Assembly (NCBI RefSeq): GCF_000161835.1
Contig: NZ_GG697169.2
Coordinates: 2,980,575 to 3,044,574, forward strand
Reading direction: 5' to 3'
DNA from: Thalassobium sp. R2A62
GTDB taxonomy: Bacteria > Pseudomonadota > Alphaproteobacteria > Rhodobacterales > Rhodobacteraceae
Length of the DNA stretch: 64,000 nt
The position numbers and the translations under genes were made by a program. Numbering within the stretch: the stretch's first letter is position 1; each line of letters starts with the position of its first letter. Below are positions 61,682 to 64,000 of the stretch, in pieces. A model generated the notes under the pieces. That model was not told the DNA's origin. It ran no database searches and was given only the letters and a program-made list of their open reading frames with translations.

Positions 61682-62214
61682 TGCGCAGCCTCTGGCAGCG
61701 TCCCCTTTAGGACCTGTGGCAATCCGGCAGTGACCATGACCACCAAATCACAAGCCTCTGCAATGCGCTGGTTCATACGTCCGTGTTGATCCCGAAACGC
61801 GCGTGCCATCGCATTGTCTGGCACGATCCCGTGCCCCAGTTCGTTTGACACAATCACCATCGGAGCAGGGCAGGCTGCAACCGCATCCAATAACCCATGC
61901 ACTTTTGCCTCTAGATCGCTTTCTTTCATGACGTGATTTGTCAGCCAGAGCGTCGCACAATCAAACAACACCACCTGATCCGATGTGCGTTTGGCGAGGA
62001 TTTCATCCACTGCCAAGGGCGCTTCGATTGTTGTCCATCCGGCGCCTCGTGAAACTTTGTGCCGATCTATTTTATCGTGCATCTCGGGGTCCCAAACTTG
62101 GGCCGAGGCAATATAGATTTGCTCTTTTCCAGTGGTTTTGACCAACTTTTCAGCAAAAGCGGATTTGCCAGAGGCCGCGCCACCCAGCACTAATGTTGCA
62201 TTTAGCAATGTCAT
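61678..62214 (-). CDS. cobU: Adenosylcobinamide kinase/adenosylcobinamide-phosphate guanylyltransferase
   Basis: 178 residues: P-loop LVLGGAASGKSAFAEKLV, guanylylation region KIDRHKVSRGAGWTTIEAP, VVLFDCATLWLTNHVM, VSNELGHGIVPDNAMARAFRD. It phosphorylates adenosylcobinamide and transfers GMP to give AdoCbi-GDP in vitamin B12 assembly. Length is normal. It is divergent to rpoH. Confidence 0.95.
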   Translation of the reverse strand: MTLLNATLVLGGAASGKSAFAEKLVKTTGKEQIYIASAQVWDPEMHDKIDRHKVSRGAGWTTIEAPLAVDEILAKRTSDQVVLFDCATLWLTNHVMKESDLEAKVHGLLDAVAACPAPMVIVSNELGHGIVPDNAMARAFRDQHGRMNQRIAEACDLVVMVTAGLPQVLKGTLPEAAQ

Positions 62215-62311
62215 TTCTGCACTTTCTTTGATCCGTCGGCCTTAACGATCCGTAAACAAGTTGCGTTCCAAAAGAAAGAACGCGCTGCCCAAAGACGATC
62301 AGGAGCGACCC

Positions 62312-63190
62312 ATGGCACTAGATGGAACCTTCGACCCAAAGCTGACGCGTCGCGCAATGCGAGCCGAGTTATTGGACGCTGAAACAGAACTAAAGCTGGC
62401 GTACGCTTGGCGTGACGAACGATGCGAACAGTCTTTGCACCGCCTGATCACGGCCTACATGCGCCTCGCCATCTCGATGGCGTCCAAGTTCAAGCGTTAT
62501 GGCGCTCCGATGAATGACTTGATTCAAGAGGCATCGCTCGGCTTAATGAAAGCTGCGGACAAGTTTGACCCAGACCGCGGCGTGCGGTTCTCGACCTACG
62601 CAGTCTGGTGGATCAAGGCCTCTATTCAGGACTATGTGATGCGCAACTGGTCGATGGTACGCACCGGATCAACGTCGTCGCAAAAATCCCTGTTCTTTAA
62701 CCTTCGCCGTGTCCAAGCGCGCCTCGAGCGCGAAGCAGCGACCGCCGGAGAAGAGCTTGATCGCCACCAGATGCGCCAGATGATCGCGACCGAAGTCGGC
62801 GTCCCGCTTCATGATGTGGAGATGATGGAAGGGCGGCTCAGCGGGTCGGATTATTCTCTCAACGCCACCCAATCGTCCGAAGACGAAGGTCGTGAATGGA
62901 TTGATGCGCTAGAAGACGACAGTGATCAGGCGGCTGAAAATGTCGAAAACGATCACGATACCGAAACATTGCGGTCATGGTTGGTCACCGCGCTCTCTGC
63001 GCTTAGCCACCGCGAGCAATACATCGTAACCGAGCGCAAGATCAAAGATCAGACACGCACACTGGAAAGTCTGGGCCATGAGCTGGGCCTGTCCAAAGAA
63101 CGAATCCGCCAACTCGAAGCTGCGGCCTTTATCAAGATGCGTAAATCGCTCGAAGGTCAGTCGCGCGAGTTGCACCACTTTTTTGCGTAA
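62312..63190 (+). CDS. rpoH: RNA polymerase sigma-32 factor (RpoH family)
   Basis: 292 residues from ATG 62312, preceded by GGAGCG; an upstream frame start at 62261 is less likely. Region 2: MRLAISMASKFKRYGAPMNDLIQEASLGLMKA, FSTYAVWWIKASIQDYVMRNWS. The RpoH box is present as QKSLFFNLRRVQARL. Region 4: LESLGHELGLSKERIRQLEAAAFIKMR. It directs transcription of heat-shock or, if it is the RpoHII type common in Rhodobacteraceae, oxidative-stress genes; the sub-type cannot be settled from this alone. Confidence 0.93.
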   Translation: MALDGTFDPKLTRRAMRAELLDAETELKLAYAWRDERCEQSLHRLITAYMRLAISMASKFKRYGAPMNDLIQEASLGLMKAADKFDPDRGVRFSTYAVWWIKASIQDYVMRNWSMVRTGSTSSQKSLFFNLRRVQARLEREAATAGEELDRHQMRQMIATEVGVPLHDVEMMEGRLSGSDYSLNATQSSEDEGREWIDALEDDSDQAAENVENDHDTETLRSWLVTALSALSHREQYIVTERKIKDQTRTLESLGHELGLSKERIRQLEAAAFIKMRKSLEGQSRELHHFFA

Positions 63191-63219
63191 CGTTTCCCTA
63201 GCGTTGACGCAATTTTTTT

Positions 63220-63253
63220 CGACAGGAGCACGCCCCCCCGGTTGCTCCTGTCG
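63220..63253. terminator. Strong hairpin between rpoH and coaBC
   Basis: CGACAGGAGCA (63220-63230) pairs perfectly with TGCTCCTGTCG (63243-63253) around a C-rich 12-base loop. A T7 run precedes it on the plus strand and none follows, so it is not a textbook terminator. It lies 30 bases after the rpoH stop and could stabilise the message or end it by another route. Confidence 0.5.
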
Positions 63254-63325
63254 ACCCTCCACCTCTTGAGTTCGACCGCCGCGCACCCTATCCATTAAGG
63301 GTGCAACGACGCAAAGGGCGCGGAC

Positions 63326-64000
63326 ATGCCAGCAGGCAAACATATTCTCTTGATTATCGGTGGTGGTATCGCTGCGTTCAAATCCTTGGATTTGATCCGT
63401 CGTCTGCGCGAGCGTGGTGCGACGGTTACCCCTGTTTTGACCCGCGCTGCCGAAGAATTCGTGACACCTCTTTCAGTGTCGGCACTGACCGCGGCCAGGG
63501 TTTACCGCGACCTCTTTGATCTCACCGACGAGGCCGAGATGGGACATATTGAATTGTCCCGCGCAGCTGACTTGATCGTTGTGGCGCCGGCAACGGCTGA
63601 TCTGATGGCGAAAATGGCGGGGGGGCATGCCAATGATCTCGCGTCGACATTGTTGCTGGCGACAGACAAACGGGTGCAGATCGCACCCTCGATGAATGTC
63701 CGCATGTGGGATCATCCCGCGACCCAACGCAACCTCGCAACATTGCAGTCAGACGGCGTTTTGGTTGTTGGCCCTGACGAGGGTGACATGGCCTGTGGTG
63801 AATACGGCCCTGGCCGCATGGCCGAGGTTCCCGCGATCATTGATGCAGTGGACCGTGCTCTTTCGGATGGGCCGCTTAACGGGAAGCACGTGCTTGTCAC
63901 ATCTGGCCCAACCCATGAACCAATAGACCCCGTACGCTATATCGCCAATCGTTCGTCAGGATCGCAAGGCACCGCAATTGCCACCGCACTGCGCGACCTT
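63326..64000 (+). CDS. coaBC: Bifunctional CoaBC (coenzyme A synthesis), 3' part outside the window
   Basis: 225 codons are present and the frame is open to the window edge. The flavin-dependent decarboxylase domain (CoaC) is complete: KHILLIIGGGIAAFKSLDLIRR, VAPATADLMAKMAGGHAND, IAPSMNVRMWDHPATQ, MACGEYGPGRMAE. It is followed by the start of the ligase domain (CoaB): VLVTSGPTHEPIDPVRYIAN. The enzyme joins cysteine to phosphopantothenate and decarboxylates the product. One oddity: the usual catalytic-site sequence G-S/T-G-I-A-A-Y/F begins GGGIAAF here. Confidence 0.93.
   Translation, partial: MPAGKHILLIIGGGIAAFKSLDLIRRLRERGATVTPVLTRAAEEFVTPLSVSALTAARVYRDLFDLTDEAEMGHIELSRAADLIVVAPATADLMAKMAGGHANDLASTLLLATDKRVQIAPSMNVRMWDHPATQRNLATLQSDGVLVVGPDEGDMACGEYGPGRMAEVPAIIDAVDRALSDGPLNGKHVLVTSGPTHEPIDPVRYIANRSSGSQGTAIATALRDL

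Noticed and set aside
63220-63253. Classical rho-independent terminator for rpoH
   Set aside because: The stem is perfect but no T-run follows on the plus strand; listed with low confidence instead.

Overview
The window looks like a chromosomal segment of a marine alphaproteobacterium of the Roseobacter group (Rhodobacteraceae). The evidence is gene content and synteny: glnD-murJ beside trpS, rsmI-yraN-gshB, an RpoH sigma factor next to cobU, a serine-cycle operon, and many binding-protein-dependent ABC importers. Several genes are freshly broken by frameshifts, nonsense codons or insertions, and recombinase remnants are common, so the genome is actively decaying and rearranging. No rRNA, intact tRNA or CRISPR array was seen.

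Layout. 1-2.5 kb: universal stress protein, a membrane protein of unknown function, branched-chain aminotransferase. 2.6-11.7 kb: a metallo-beta-lactamase-fold gene split by an ~8.3 kb mobile element. The element carries one tightly coupled operon of three different tyrosine recombinases, two small coiled-coil/DNA-binding-like proteins and a RecD/TraA-type helicase. 11.7-21.3 kb: housekeeping (trpS, an inactive rhomboid-like protein, murJ, glnD, an LpoA-like lipoprotein, rsmI, a frameshifted yraN, gshB). 21.3-23.7 kb: a scar where comM is cut at its Walker A region, next to the first ~95 codons of a serine recombinase and then the 3'-truncated, frameshifted remains of a Na/Pi cotransporter gene. 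23.8-30.6 kb: a Ugp-like importer with a GpdQ-like phosphodiesterase, a DeoR regulator and a HAD phosphatase, probably for glycerophosphodiesters or glycerol phosphate.

30.7-31.4 kb: a frameshifted tyrosine integrase. 32-43.4 kb: a serine-cycle locus for C1 assimilation (glycerate kinase, malyl-CoA lyase, a LuxR-type regulator; divergently a class V aminotransferase, malate-CoA ligase subunits, hydroxypyruvate reductase, PEP carboxylase, serine hydroxymethyltransferase). Clustered ACTACCCA repeats lie between the two arms. 44.0-44.8 kb: an IS6-family element with a nonsense codon in its transposase. 44.9-48.2 kb: a polar amino-acid ABC importer. 48.4-49.7 kb: a GGDEF protein and a cytochrome b561-type protein among repeat-containing spacers. 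50.2-58.7 kb: a LacI-regulated importer with two ATPases and a two-TM small protein, resembling the rhizobial GlpSTPQUV glycerol transporter, followed by a DhaK-DhaL kinase; the substrate is probably dihydroxyacetone, glycerol or a related triose/polyol. 58.7-61.1 kb: a degraded island with a tRNA-like half, a frameshifted HUH replication initiator, a ribbon-helix-helix-like protein and gene fragments. 61.1-64 kb: a histidine phosphatase and cobU (cobalamin), rpoH, and the start of coaBC.

The most noteworthy item is the three-recombinase/helicase element at 2.77-11.04 kb. Its exact insertion point can be read from the split host gene, and it carries no obvious cargo outside the recombinase-helicase operon.
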